The notes beneath the pieces were generated by a model. The model ran no database searches, was not told where the DNA came from, and saw only the letters and a program-made list of their open reading frames with translations. Made by a program: the position numbers and the translations under genes. DNA of 64,000 nt from Staphylococcus epidermidis (GTDB taxonomy: Bacteria; Bacillota; Bacilli; Staphylococcales; Staphylococcaceae), in the NCBI RefSeq assembly GCF_006742205.1, contig NZ_AP019721.1:1364001-1428000 (forward strand), read 5' to 3'. The first letter of the stretch is position 1, and every line of letters begins with the position of its first letter. Of this stretch, positions 48,010-56,889 are shown one piece after another.

Positions 48010-48624
48010 ATGAATCGATGGAAACGCATTTCATTGCTTATTGTTTTTACACTTATTTTTGGTATAATAGCTTTTTTTCATGAATCAAGGCTTGGAAAAT
48101 GGATAGATAACGAAGTATATGAATTTATTTATTCATCTGAAAGTTTCATTACCACATCTATTATGTTAGGTGTAACAAAAATTGGTGAAGTTTGGGCAAT
48201 GGTTGCGCTATCCTTATTATTAGTTGCTTACCTTATGCTAAAACGTTTCAAGATTGAGACATTATTCTTTGTAATAGTAATGAGCTTATCTAGTACACTC
48301 AATCCACTATTAAAGAATATCTTTGATAGGGAACGTCCAACATTATTGCGTTTAATTGACATTTCAGGCTTTAGTTTTCCAAGCGGTCATGCTATGGGCT
48401 CAACTTCATTCTTTGGAAGCGCTATATATGTAATAAACCGTCATGATTCGGGTATCTCTAAAGGCGTGTTAATCGGTTTATGCGCACTTTTCATTTTATT
48501 AATATCAACTTCTAGAGTGTATCTAGGCGTTCATTACCCTACAGATATTATTGCCGGCATTATTGGTGGTGTATTCTGCATTGTTTTATCAACGTTAATA
48601 TTGAAAAAACAACTCGCTGTATAA
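48010..48624 (+). CDS. PAP2-family membrane phosphatase
   Basis: The 204-aa membrane protein has about six hydrophobic segments. It contains all three acid-phosphatase motifs: KNIFDRERP (KX6RP), PSGH in FSFPSGHAMG, and SRVYLGVHYPTD (SRX5HX3D). Members dephosphorylate phosphatidylglycerol phosphate or undecaprenyl pyrophosphate. The position after murG supports a role in lipid carrier recycling. The S. aureus gene at this place is, as I recall, named pgpB. The exact substrate is not decided by sequence. Confidence 0.9.
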   Translation: MNRWKRISLLIVFTLIFGIIAFFHESRLGKWIDNEVYEFIYSSESFITTSIMLGVTKIGEVWAMVALSLLLVAYLMLKRFKIETLFFVIVMSLSSTLNPLLKNIFDRERPTLLRLIDISGFSFPSGHAMGSTSFFGSAIYVINRHDSGISKGVLIGLCALFILLISTSRVYLGVHYPTDIIAGIIGGVFCIVLSTLILKKQLAV

Positions 48625-48664
48625 AGAAGCGCGGTTGGAATTTTAAATTAAATAGGTATTGACC

Positions 48665-48713
48665 AAACCACTGAAATGATTGTGAGTAAACAATGATTTT
48701 AGTGGTTTATTTA
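48665..48713 (+). terminator. Terminator after the murG-PAP2 operon
   Basis: AAACCACT (48665-48672) pairs with AGTGGTTT (48701-48708), extended by an imperfect AAATGATTGT/ACAATGATTT inner stem. A short TTTATTT tail follows. Confidence 0.75.
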
Positions 48714-48811
48714 GTATATTCAAATCGGCGTTTTTAAATAAATATTGTTTGTAAGCTCAATGTTAATAATATTTATCTTATATTAATTTCTTTGTTTTCA
48801 TTTTTGTTAAT

Positions 48812-48860
48812 AAAAGACTTAAAATGTTGTCTTATAAATGTTTTAAGTCTTTTGTTTTTT
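48812..48860. promoter_or_regulatory. Perfect 13-bp inverted repeat upstream of the ABC-phosphoesterase operon
   Basis: AAAAGACTTAAAA (48812-48824) is exactly complementary to TTTTAAGTCTTTT (48841-48853), with a 16-nt loop and GTTTTTTG behind. It could be a second terminator or a regulator site. The region between 48714 and 48974 otherwise holds no gene. Confidence 0.5.
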
Positions 48861-48911
48861 GAAAAATTACAAACAAAAAATTTTGATTTACGAAAACTTA
48901 AATTTGAAAAA

Positions 48912-48940
48912 AGTTTACTTTAATAGCGATTACTTATACT
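48912..48940 (+). promoter_or_regulatory. Candidate promoter of the ABC-phosphoesterase operon
   Basis: TATACT (48935-48940) is a good -10. AGTTTA/TTTACT at 48912-48919 is a weak -35 at a 15-17 nt spacing. It lies 34 nt before the ATPase start codon, behind the inverted repeat at 48812. Confidence 0.4.
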
Positions 48941-48974
48941 GAACTTGTGATTAAATCTTCAAAGGAGCAAAGAC

Positions 48975-50066
48975 ATGATACAAATCAAGGATTTAAACAA
49001 AGTTTACGACAATGGTAGTTACGCAGTTAAAGATTTCAATTTAGATATTGAGGACAATGAATTTGTAGTATTTGTAGGACCTTCGGGATGTGGGAAATCA
49101 ACAACGTTACGTATGATTGCAGGACTTGAAGATGTGAGCAAAGGGACAATTAGTATCAACGATAAAGTAATCAACGATTTACAACCTAAAGATCGTAAGA
49201 TTGCTATGGTCTTTCAAAACTATGCATTATATCCACATATGACAGTTTATAAAAATTTAGCTTTCGGCTTAAAAATGCGAGGAATCAAGAAGAAAATTTA
49301 TGACGAAAAAATTCAACATGCAGCTCAAATATTAGAAATTGAAAACCTCCTCGACCGTAAACCTAAAGCCTTATCTGGAGGACAACGTCAACGTGTGGCA
49401 CTTGGTCGAGCTATCGTTAGAGAAGCTCAAATCTTTCTCATGGATGAACCACTTTCTAATTTAGATGCTAAATTACGAAGTAACATGAGAAGCGAAATTA
49501 TAAAAATACATAAACAAATGAAAGCAACAACGATTTACGTGACACACGACCAAACTGAAGCTATGACAATGGCATCACGTATCGTCATATTAAAACAAGG
49601 CGAAATACAACAAATTGGTACGCCTGAAGAAATTTATCGTCATCCTGTCAATGAATTTGTTGCCACTTTCATTGGTAGCCCATCAATGAATATGGTTCCA
49701 ATGACCTACAACATGGATGCTTGGTACTTCGATGGACAAAAAGTGGCTGATGCTACATTACTTCAACTTGCATCGCATGCACAATACAGACTTGGTATAC
49801 GACCTGAAGACTTACATCTTGTTAATGATAACGAAATAAGTAATTATCCAATCCAACTTTCTCAATTCACTGTAGACTTAGTTGAGTTAACTGGTTCATA
49901 CAAATTACTTCACTGTCATCACAATGAGCATAAAATCATAGCAGCTGTAGATAGTAATTTGGATTTTGAATTAGGACAAACAGTTTCCTTCGGTATAAAA
50001 ACGGAAGATGCACACTTTTTCGATTCTGATTCAGGCGAAAGAGTACAAGAGGAGGTTTTATCATGA
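48975..50066 (+). CDS. Carbohydrate-type ABC importer ATPase (MsmK/UgpC-like)
   Basis: The 363-aa ATPase has Walker A GPSGCGKSTT, the Q-loop FQNYALYPHMTV, the signature LSGGQRQRVALGRA, Walker B FLMDEPLSNLD and the switch VTHDQTEAM. The C-terminal part after about residue 235 is the TOBE/MalK-type regulatory region (LGIRPEDLHL), which marks CUT1 sugar importers such as MsmK, UgpC and MalK. AAAGGAG lies 8 nt before the ATG. It overlaps the first permease gene by 4 nt and heads a seven-gene operon. The presence of a dedicated ATPase is notable, because many CUT1 systems in Firmicutes share one. Confidence 0.92.
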   Translation: MIQIKDLNKVYDNGSYAVKDFNLDIEDNEFVVFVGPSGCGKSTTLRMIAGLEDVSKGTISINDKVINDLQPKDRKIAMVFQNYALYPHMTVYKNLAFGLKMRGIKKKIYDEKIQHAAQILEIENLLDRKPKALSGGQRQRVALGRAIVREAQIFLMDEPLSNLDAKLRSNMRSEIIKIHKQMKATTIYVTHDQTEAMTMASRIVILKQGEIQQIGTPEEIYRHPVNEFVATFIGSPSMNMVPMTYNMDAWYFDGQKVADATLLQLASHAQYRLGIRPEDLHLVNDNEISNYPIQLSQFTVDLVELTGSYKLLHCHHNEHKIIAAVDSNLDFELGQTVSFGIKTEDAHFFDSDSGERVQEEVLS

Positions 50067-51019
50067 GTAAAAACAAAAAACAAAGCCTTCAATCCGCTCA
50101 TCAAAAACCTTTGTTAAAAAGAATGTGGGAACACAAAGTACTTTACTTAATGATTTTACCTTGTTTACTCTTTTTCTTGATTTTCAACTATATTCCAATG
50201 ACAAGTCTTGTTCTGGCATTCAAAGATTTCCGCTTCGATACTGGTATCATCGGCGGTGATTGGAAAGGGCTATACTATTTTAAACGCTTTTTCTCTGACC
50301 CTCGATGTATTCAAATTATTATGAATACGCTAATTATAAGTGGCATGAAATTGATTTTAGCTCTACCATTTCCAATTATTTTAGCCATTATGTTTAACGA
50401 AATTAAAGATTCTAAATTAGGTAAGATCAGAGGTTTATTTCAAGGCGTACTTTACATCCCTCATTTTTTATCTTGGGTTGTAGTTATCAGTATTTTCAAG
50501 AAATTACTCGCTCCAGATGATGGACTTATGAATCAACTGATCCATCAATTTGGTGGCGACGGGTCGACTTACTTTATGATGAACCCTGAGTATTTCCACA
50601 CCATCATGTTTTCTAGTTATATATGGAAGAATGTAGGGTGGGATTCCATTATTTATTTTGCAGCAATTATGAGTATTAATCCTGAAATTTATGAATCAGC
50701 TGCGATTGATGGCGCGAATCGTTTCAAACAAATTATACATATTACCTTACCTATGTTAACACCAACAATTGTTATTTTATTCATCATTTCTCTAGGCGAT
50801 ATTTTAAAAGCAGGGTTCGATCAAATTTACCTACTCAAAACACCAGGTAACGCTAACGTTTCAGAAATACTGGATACATTTGTGATTCGTACTGGTATTG
50901 AGCAAGGCGATTTCAGTTACGCAATTGCGATTAGTCTATTACAGGGTGTGATAGGACTTATCGCTGTCGTCATTATTAATAAATTCGCAGATAAGAAACT
51001 GGATACATCACTATATTAA
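50063..51019 (+). CDS. ABC importer permease 1 (LplB/UgpA type)
   Basis: The 318-aa protein has six hydrophobic segments and the EAA loop ESAAIDGANRFKQIIHITLP that docks to the ATPase. The N-terminal HKVLYLMILPCLLFFLIFNYIPM string is typical of the LplB group that partners large lipoproteins; only its core LPCLLFFLIFNYIPM is decisive. The start codon overlaps the ATPase stop (ATGA), and the lipoprotein gene follows after 11 nt. It forms the membrane channel with the second permease at 52735. Confidence 0.92.
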   Translation: MSKNKKQSLQSAHQKPLLKRMWEHKVLYLMILPCLLFFLIFNYIPMTSLVLAFKDFRFDTGIIGGDWKGLYYFKRFFSDPRCIQIIMNTLIISGMKLILALPFPIILAIMFNEIKDSKLGKIRGLFQGVLYIPHFLSWVVVISIFKKLLAPDDGLMNQLIHQFGGDGSTYFMMNPEYFHTIMFSSYIWKNVGWDSIIYFAAIMSINPEIYESAAIDGANRFKQIIHITLPMLTPTIVILFIISLGDILKAGFDQIYLLKTPGNANVSEILDTFVIRTGIEQGDFSYAIAISLLQGVIGLIAVVIINKFADKKLDTSLY

Positions 51020-51030
51020 GGAGAATGTAC

Positions 51031-52719
51031 ATGTTTAGAAAGTCTATGCTCATCTTAATGATTGCTGTCATTTTGTTCGTAACAGCATGTAGCAAAGATA
51101 AAACGCAAGATGAAGCGAAAAGAAAAGCAGATGCTAAAGGTAAACCAGATACATGGATTGCAGATAGAAAGCTTAAAGGACTTGTGTTTCAAAGTGATAA
51201 CGATGCCTCCCCTAAAATGAATAAAGAAGTCGCTCAAGAACTTAAGAAAAAGACTGGCATCACGTTAGAACTTCAAACCGTTTCTAATGAAGATTCCACA
51301 GAAGCATTAACTTCAGGACTCGCTTCAGGAGATTTACCCGACTTCATCGTTTATTACTTAGACGATAGTGGAAGACCTGAAATGAAAGTACTAAATAAAG
51401 CAGCGAAACAAGGTCGACTCACAGACTTAACGAAAATGCTTAAAAACACAAAAATTTATAGTAAGTATTTCAAAAAAGGATATTTACCAAAAGATACGAA
51501 AGATAACATCATGTTTAATAAAGAACAAGATGGAACGTACCTTGTACATATGGGGATTAACCGTCATCCAGGACAAGAAGAACGTCGCACTGTAGGTGGT
51601 CCTTACGTCAGAAAAGATATCATGGATAAACTTCATATCGACCCTACTTCTATCAAGACGTCCAAAGATGTAGAAAAACTTGCTGAAAAGATGAAAGAAC
51701 ACCACTTCAAAGATGATAATGGTAAAGAAATCACACCTATTGGCCCAACAGCGTGGGGCGGTGACGATCGTACTAAATTCTATAATGACCTTGTGTGGAC
51801 TGGTCAGTCTGATGAGAAATTTTTAAATAAAGGTAAGAAAATTATACATGAATCACAAACCGAATATCCACTTAAACGTGTACATTACGTTAAAGACCTT
51901 ATGAAGAAAGGCTTAATGACAAAAGAGTTCTATACAATGGAAGAAAATAAAGCAAAAGAAGGACTCGTTAATGGCTCATGGGGCATTGTTTCAGATTTAC
52001 ATAACTATGTTACTGAAAATCAAAGTATGAAATACGTTCCTCTTGGGCCACTCAATACAGTCAAAGGTAAATTTAGAGTTGAAAAGCCATATAAATCAGG
52101 CGCAAACGGTTGGGCTGTACCAAGTACGACTGAACATCCTGAAGACGTCGTTAAACTCGCTGATTTCCTTGCAAGTCGCAGAGGTAAATTACTCGGTCAG
52201 TACGGTATTAAAGGACGTGACTATACGTTAGATAAGAAAGGTAACCCTCATGTTAAACCTGAAGTGTTAAAAGAAGTTGAAAATAATCCAGACGAAGCTA
52301 AAAAACGTGGTTTTAGAGGTGCGGGTTCTTATTGGGCAGATCATCTTGGTTATACTGATATAGATAATAAAGCTGATTTCGGTGAAACTGAATACGGAGA
52401 TAATACAAAAACGAAAAAGACGACTCCTGAAAAGATTGCTGATATGTGGCATTATGATCAAAGACAGAAACACGCCAAAATCGTAAACGGACTCACAGTA
52501 AAGTCATTCTTATCTAAATATGAATATGGCGAAGATTTAGAAGTTGCACTCGATGATTATAGTGACGCTATTAAACGTGCTTATTATTCTCAATCAGACA
52601 AGGAAACGAAACAAATTATTGATAGTGCTAAGCAACGTTTAGAAGAGGCAGGCTTAAATCAATTTGAAAGATACGTTGAAAATCAAAGAGATAAAAAAGG
52701 AACTCAAATTATTTATTAA
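51031..52719 (+). CDS. ABC importer solute-binding lipoprotein
   Basis: I choose the ATG at 51031 because AAGGAG is 7 nt upstream; the ATG at 51025 is only 1 nt from that site. The 562-aa product starts with a lipoprotein signal, with lipobox VTAC and C20 as the lipid-modified residue. The mature part is a large extracellular solute-binding protein of the LplA type, with recognisable VNGSWGIVSDLHNY and GANGWAVPS segments in the ligand-closure region. This large class binds oligosaccharides or complex glycans. The substrate here is not known. Confidence 0.9.
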   Translation: MFRKSMLILMIAVILFVTACSKDKTQDEAKRKADAKGKPDTWIADRKLKGLVFQSDNDASPKMNKEVAQELKKKTGITLELQTVSNEDSTEALTSGLASGDLPDFIVYYLDDSGRPEMKVLNKAAKQGRLTDLTKMLKNTKIYSKYFKKGYLPKDTKDNIMFNKEQDGTYLVHMGINRHPGQEERRTVGGPYVRKDIMDKLHIDPTSIKTSKDVEKLAEKMKEHHFKDDNGKEITPIGPTAWGGDDRTKFYNDLVWTGQSDEKFLNKGKKIIHESQTEYPLKRVHYVKDLMKKGLMTKEFYTMEENKAKEGLVNGSWGIVSDLHNYVTENQSMKYVPLGPLNTVKGKFRVEKPYKSGANGWAVPSTTEHPEDVVKLADFLASRRGKLLGQYGIKGRDYTLDKKGNPHVKPEVLKEVENNPDEAKKRGFRGAGSYWADHLGYTDIDNKADFGETEYGDNTKTKKTTPEKIADMWHYDQRQKHAKIVNGLTVKSFLSKYEYGEDLEVALDDYSDAIKRAYYSQSDKETKQIIDSAKQRLEEAGLNQFERYVENQRDKKGTQIIY

Positions 52720-52734
52720 GAGGTGGCAGAGACA

Positions 52735-53631
52735 ATGAAAGTTTCACAAGATAAAAGTGCGCTTGTCATTCGTATTATCTCATTAATCATTATTATTGGC
52801 TTAGTAATCACAATTATCCTCCCGATGATTAATATCTTTGCCTTAGCATTTAACTCTGGGGTAGATGCTCAAAAAGGTGGCATCACTTTCTACCCGCGTA
52901 AATTTTCACTAGATAATTTTAAGGAGATATTTAAACAAGGCACGTTATTAAATGCATTATTTATTAGTATCGCAAAGACAGTCATAGGAACGATACTAAG
53001 CGTCATATTAACAGCTATGGCTGCATACGTTCTAACAATCAAAAGTTTACCGTTTCGAAGAATCATCTCATTCTTCCTAGTCTTTACGATGTTATTCAGT
53101 GTCGGTGTTGTACCACTTTATATCCTATTAAATCAACTTCATTTAACTGATACATTCTGGGTATACATTTTACCGTCACTTTATAGCGTTTATAACATTT
53201 TAATTATGCGTACATTCTTCAATCAATTACCTAGTAGTGTGATTGAAGCCGCTAGAGTAGATGGTTGTAATGACTTTCAAATCTTTTGGAAAATTGTCTT
53301 ACCCATGAGTAAACCCGTGGTGGCATCAATTACATTATTTAACGCCGTGAGTCAGTGGAATGATTGGTTTACAGGTGCATTCTTCGTACGTAATCCAAAC
53401 CTCAAACCGTTAGCTACTGTTTTACAAGATATGTTAACGAAACAAGCTGCCATTGCAGATGCTTTAAAACAAAAGTCAGGTTCATATGCGATGTTAGACA
53501 AGTTGACAATTACAGGGGACTCAATGCAGATGGCAATGATTGTACTATTAACAATTCCAGTATTATTCCTCTTCCCATTTGTTCAGAAGCATTTTGTAAA
53601 AGGTATAACTATCGGTTCGACAAAAGAGTAA
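52735..53631 (+). CDS. ABC importer permease 2 (LplC/UgpE type)
   Basis: From the ATG at 52735, with AAGAGGTGG about 9 nt upstream, the product is 298 aa. A GTG at 52723 is possible but lies inside the ribosome site. It has six hydrophobic segments and the EAA loop EAARVDGCNDFQIFWKIVLP. The C-terminal FPFVQKHFVKGITIGSTKE ending is typical of the LplC/YtcP group. It completes a heterodimeric importer channel with the permease at 50063. Confidence 0.92.
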   Translation: MKVSQDKSALVIRIISLIIIIGLVITIILPMINIFALAFNSGVDAQKGGITFYPRKFSLDNFKEIFKQGTLLNALFISIAKTVIGTILSVILTAMAAYVLTIKSLPFRRIISFFLVFTMLFSVGVVPLYILLNQLHLTDTFWVYILPSLYSVYNILIMRTFFNQLPSSVIEAARVDGCNDFQIFWKIVLPMSKPVVASITLFNAVSQWNDWFTGAFFVRNPNLKPLATVLQDMLTKQAAIADALKQKSGSYAMLDKLTITGDSMQMAMIVLLTIPVLFLFPFVQKHFVKGITIGSTKE

Positions 53632-53644
53632 AGGAGACGAAACA

Positions 53645-54499
53645 ATGACTACAATTCTACAATTAAGCGATTTACATATTGGGCCACACAATGATGAAAA
53701 AGATCAAAAAACTTACGATTTAATTCATCATATGATGACACACTATCAACCTGACATCACAGTATTAACAGGTGACCAAATTTGGTCTGAAGGCGTCATT
53801 GATTCAGGTCGCGTTTATAAAAAATTAATGGAGTATTTAAATCGATATGATACGCAAATTGCAACGACATTTGGTAATCACGATACAGAGGGGCATCTCA
53901 AACGTTCAGACTTACGCGCTATTGAGGACCAATATTCTACCAACTATGTACAGAAAAATCATAGCCTCATTGTTGATGATAAAGAAGCTTATACAATAGA
54001 AGTTGTAAACAACGATACAGTCACACATGTGCTTTATGTTATTGATGGAGGAGATTATAATCCATTTGGCATAGGTGATTATGATTTTATAAGACCTGAA
54101 CATGTGAATTGGCTTAGGGAAACACATCAAGCATATCAAACTCAATTTCAACACAACTTTCAACATAACTTATTATTTACACATATTCCATTACAAGAAT
54201 ATAGAGAAGTTGAGAATATTGGTGAATATCATGGCATTTTCAATGAACCTATTGCGTGCTCAAAAATTAATTCCGGATTATTTAGTCAGATGTTACTAAA
54301 CGGTGATATTGAAGGTATGTTCTGCGGTCATGACCATGACAATGATTTTACGATTAATTTATATGGGATTCGCCTTAGCTTTGGTCGTATTGGTGGTTAC
54401 AATACTTATGGTGATTTACAACGTGGGGCTAGATTAATTGAGTTGCAACCTGACGCTATATATAAATCGAAAGTGTTAGAATTTGATGATCGTTTCTAA
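53645..54499 (+). CDS. Calcineurin-like metallophosphoesterase
   Basis: The 284-aa protein has the full metal-binding set: DLHIG (D8/H10 region), TGDQIWSEG, FGNHDTEGH, THIPLQEY and CGHDHDND. It lacks a signal peptide, so it acts in the cytosol. The closest style is the purple acid/cyclic-nucleotide phosphodiesterase group. It is cotranscribed with an ABC importer, so it may dephosphorylate or cleave an imported phosphoester, but no direct evidence is in the sequence. Ribosome site AAGGAGA lies 7 nt upstream. The next gene overlaps its end. Confidence 0.9.
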   Translation: MTTILQLSDLHIGPHNDEKDQKTYDLIHHMMTHYQPDITVLTGDQIWSEGVIDSGRVYKKLMEYLNRYDTQIATTFGNHDTEGHLKRSDLRAIEDQYSTNYVQKNHSLIVDDKEAYTIEVVNNDTVTHVLYVIDGGDYNPFGIGDYDFIRPEHVNWLRETHQAYQTQFQHNFQHNLLFTHIPLQEYREVENIGEYHGIFNEPIACSKINSGLFSQMLLNGDIEGMFCGHDHDNDFTINLYGIRLSFGRIGGYNTYGDLQRGARLIELQPDAIYKSKVLEFDDRF

Positions 54500-55811
54500 A
54501 AGAACGTTTCGGTCATTATACATTCCTATTTTGATAGAACAACTTTTCATACTCATCATGGGTCAAGCTGATACATTGATGTTAAACAGCTATAGCACTG
54601 ATGCCGTTGCTGCTTCGGGAATGATAAGCCAAATACTCATGCTCATCACGTTTCTGATTACAATCATTCATGTGGGTACAAATATACGTATTGTTCATTT
54701 GAAGGAACATCAACCTTCAAGTATTTCACAAGAGATTTATCATAATTTGTTATTCAATAGCATAGTATCTATCGTATTTACGATTGTGATTGGGATCGCA
54801 TTCGAACTTATCTTACGACTTTTTCAGGTACCTCAAGATATATTCAAACTGACCTATCAATTTGGAATGATTATATTGAGTGTACTCACTTTAACGACCT
54901 GTCACATGTATATTGGTACTGTATTACGTGTCATGAATCATGCATCATCAGCTACACGCATTACTATCATTAGTAATGTGACTAATATCATTTTGAACGG
55001 TATCGTACTCTTTATTATTCCACAATATGTAGGTAACCCTGTATTAGGTGTCGCGGTGGTAACAGCGTTCAGTCGTTTATTGGGATGTACTTTAGCTTTA
55101 ATTGCGCTGATACAAATTTTCCGTCCATTCAAGCATTACTTCAAGCTGAGCTGGAAGAAAATATATCAGGTTTCGACATTAGGTATCCCAACAGCAGGTG
55201 AACAAATTTCTTATAATTTTGCACAGACATTTACAACTGCATTTATTGCGATGTTAGGCACTCAAGTCATCGCTGCGAAATCTGTTTCTACTGTTTTAAG
55301 CGGCCTGTCTTTTAGTTGTGCTATGGCATTTAGTGCTGCTAGCCAAATTTATTTAGGAAAATTTATATCCCGTCGACGTTACCGTACTTTAAAGAAAGTT
55401 GTTATAAAAAGTATTTGGTTTAATATCACACAATCTTTCATGATTATGACGTGTGTATTTATAGGATTTATAGTGTGTGGACGTTGGATAACACACGACA
55501 TACAAACCTATCATTTAATCATTTACTATCTTGTTATACTTTTTGGATTAGAACCGATACGTGCAATTAATAATCTAATTGTAGATTTATTAAACGTGAC
55601 AGGGGATGTACGTTATCCAGTCACCGTGAGTGTTGTGACCACATGGTTGTTATTATTACCTGGAAGTTATCTATTAGGGATTCATTGGAGATTAGGTTAT
55701 ACAGGAATTATTTTAGTGAGTATTGCTGATGAAGCGCTGAGATTTATCATTATGTATCTTAGATGGCGAAATGATCGTTGGCAAGCACGAATGAAGCAGA
55801 TTGGAGTATAG
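54486..55811 (+). CDS. MATE-family efflux transporter
   Basis: From the ATG at 54486 (or a TTG at 54483) the product is 441 aa with about 12 hydrophobic segments. The duplicated MATE organisation is visible: GQADTLMLNSYSTDAVAASGM in the first half and TAFIAMLGTQVIAAKSV in the second. MATE proteins export cations, drugs or metabolites using H+ or Na+ gradients. The gene overlaps the phosphoesterase by 14 nt, which implies translational coupling. An exporter inside an importer operon is unusual and may expel a by-product or protect the cell from the substrate. Confidence 0.9.
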   Translation: MIVSKRTFRSLYIPILIEQLFILIMGQADTLMLNSYSTDAVAASGMISQILMLITFLITIIHVGTNIRIVHLKEHQPSSISQEIYHNLLFNSIVSIVFTIVIGIAFELILRLFQVPQDIFKLTYQFGMIILSVLTLTTCHMYIGTVLRVMNHASSATRITIISNVTNIILNGIVLFIIPQYVGNPVLGVAVVTAFSRLLGCTLALIALIQIFRPFKHYFKLSWKKIYQVSTLGIPTAGEQISYNFAQTFTTAFIAMLGTQVIAAKSVSTVLSGLSFSCAMAFSAASQIYLGKFISRRRYRTLKKVVIKSIWFNITQSFMIMTCVFIGFIVCGRWITHDIQTYHLIIYYLVILFGLEPIRAINNLIVDLLNVTGDVRYPVTVSVVTTWLLLLPGSYLLGIHWRLGYTGIILVSIADEALRFIIMYLRWRNDRWQARMKQIGV

Positions 55812-55817
55812 ATAATT

Positions 55818-56585
55818 ATGTATAAAAGAAATGAACGTTTGAATCTTATTCGTAAACGTGTTGATCAGTACGGACAGGTGGCAGTAAAAGATTTAGCTAT
55901 ATTCTTACAAGTTACGCCTGAAACCGTGAGAAAAGATTTAGAAACCTTAGAAAACGATAAACTGATTACACGTACACATGGAGGTGCGATACAATACAAT
56001 CATATTAATAAAGAGAAATCATATGCGAATAAGTGGCAGAAACAATCACAAGTAAAAGAGCGTATTGCTAAGAAAGCTGCTTTGCAAATAAAGTCTGGAG
56101 AAATTATTGTCATCGATGGTGGAACCACAACAGGGCGAATTCCTCAATATCTCAATGATATTACTCAGACCACGATTGTGACGAATTCTCTGAAGATTGC
56201 GGATGAATTGAATCGTGCTATAGAGGAGCAACGAATTCAAGCAGAAGTGATTATGCTTGCTGGAAAGACGAATACTGAACAAGATGTTGTGCGCGGGCAT
56301 ATGACGAATGAGTTATTACAACGTTTTAAATTTGATAAAGCTTTTATTTCATGTGGTTCGTTTGATACGAGTGATTGTTATGAATTTGATCTGGAAGAAG
56401 CGCATGCAAGTCACATTATGATTCAAAAAAGTCAACTGAGTTATCTCTTAGCGGATAGTAGTAAGCGAGATGCGCATGCGTCGTATCGTATTGATGGTTT
56501 TAGCGAAATTGATTATATGATTTCTGATTATGCTAAACCTCAGAATATAGAATATTTTAATCAGAAGCATTGGTTACAGATTTAA
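55818..56585 (+). CDS. DeoR-family transcriptional regulator
   Basis: The 255-aa protein has a DeoR helix-turn-helix at residues 5-55, with VTPETVRKDLETLE and RTHGGAI. A sugar-phosphate-binding domain follows, including IDGGTTTGRIP and FISCGSFD. Regulators of this group usually repress catabolic operons and respond to a phosphorylated sugar. It is the last gene of the operon, 6 nt after the MATE gene, so autoregulation is likely. Its presence suggests that the imported compound gives a phosphorylated sugar intermediate. That is an inference from the family. Confidence 0.9.
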   Translation: MYKRNERLNLIRKRVDQYGQVAVKDLAIFLQVTPETVRKDLETLENDKLITRTHGGAIQYNHINKEKSYANKWQKQSQVKERIAKKAALQIKSGEIIVIDGGTTTGRIPQYLNDITQTTIVTNSLKIADELNRAIEEQRIQAEVIMLAGKTNTEQDVVRGHMTNELLQRFKFDKAFISCGSFDTSDCYEFDLEEAHASHIMIQKSQLSYLLADSSKRDAHASYRIDGFSEIDYMISDYAKPQNIEYFNQKHWLQI

Positions 56586-56598
56586 CTTATAGAAAATG

Positions 56599-56651
56599 AA
56601 GCCTGAGACTTCGTCTTTTTTAAATAAAAGAAGACGCCTCAGGCTTTATTT
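56599..56651 (+). terminator. Terminator of the ABC-phosphoesterase operon
   Basis: AAGCCTGAG (56599-56607) pairs with CTCAGGCTT (56638-56646). An inner CGTCTTTTTT/AAAGAAGACG stem closes the structure, and TATTT follows. It lies 13 nt after the DeoR stop codon. Confidence 0.85.
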
Positions 56652-56692
56652 AATTTTACGAATGGTAACACCTGAGGCTTTGCCCAAGTATA

Positions 56693-56733
56693 AGTGCCAC
56701 TAGCAATGAATATTTTTTCGTTGCAGTGGCACT
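56693..56733. repeat. Inverted repeat between the DeoR gene and the IsrR terminator
   Basis: AGTGCCACT (56693-56701) pairs exactly with AGTGGCACT (56725-56733), with a GCAA/TTGC inner stem. No T run follows on the plus strand. It lies directly left of the IsrR-like terminator. The stretch 56652-56733 carries no gene. Confidence 0.6.
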
Positions 56734-56771
56734 AAAAAACAGCAGACCTCAAGTGTCAAAGGTCTACTGCT
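56734..56771 (-). terminator. Intrinsic terminator of the IsrR-like sRNA
   Basis: Read leftward, AGCAGTAGACCT pairs with AGGTCTGCT around a short loop (3-nt bulge) and is followed by TTTTTT. On the plus strand TTTTATT follows the same stem, so it may also act on rightward transcripts. Confidence 0.88.
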
Positions 56772-56889
56772 TTTATTGAAACGTCATTTCTTAACGTTAG
56801 TCTTTTACGGGCATATAAAAGGGGATAGTTGAAAATGACCAATCCAAAAGAACAACTTGTATGTGGGGGGAATGTTTTTCAATTGGTAT

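Noticed and set aside
51025..51033. ATG at 51025 as the lipoprotein start
   Set aside because: It is only 1 nt from the AAGGAG ribosome site; the ATG at 51031 has normal spacing.
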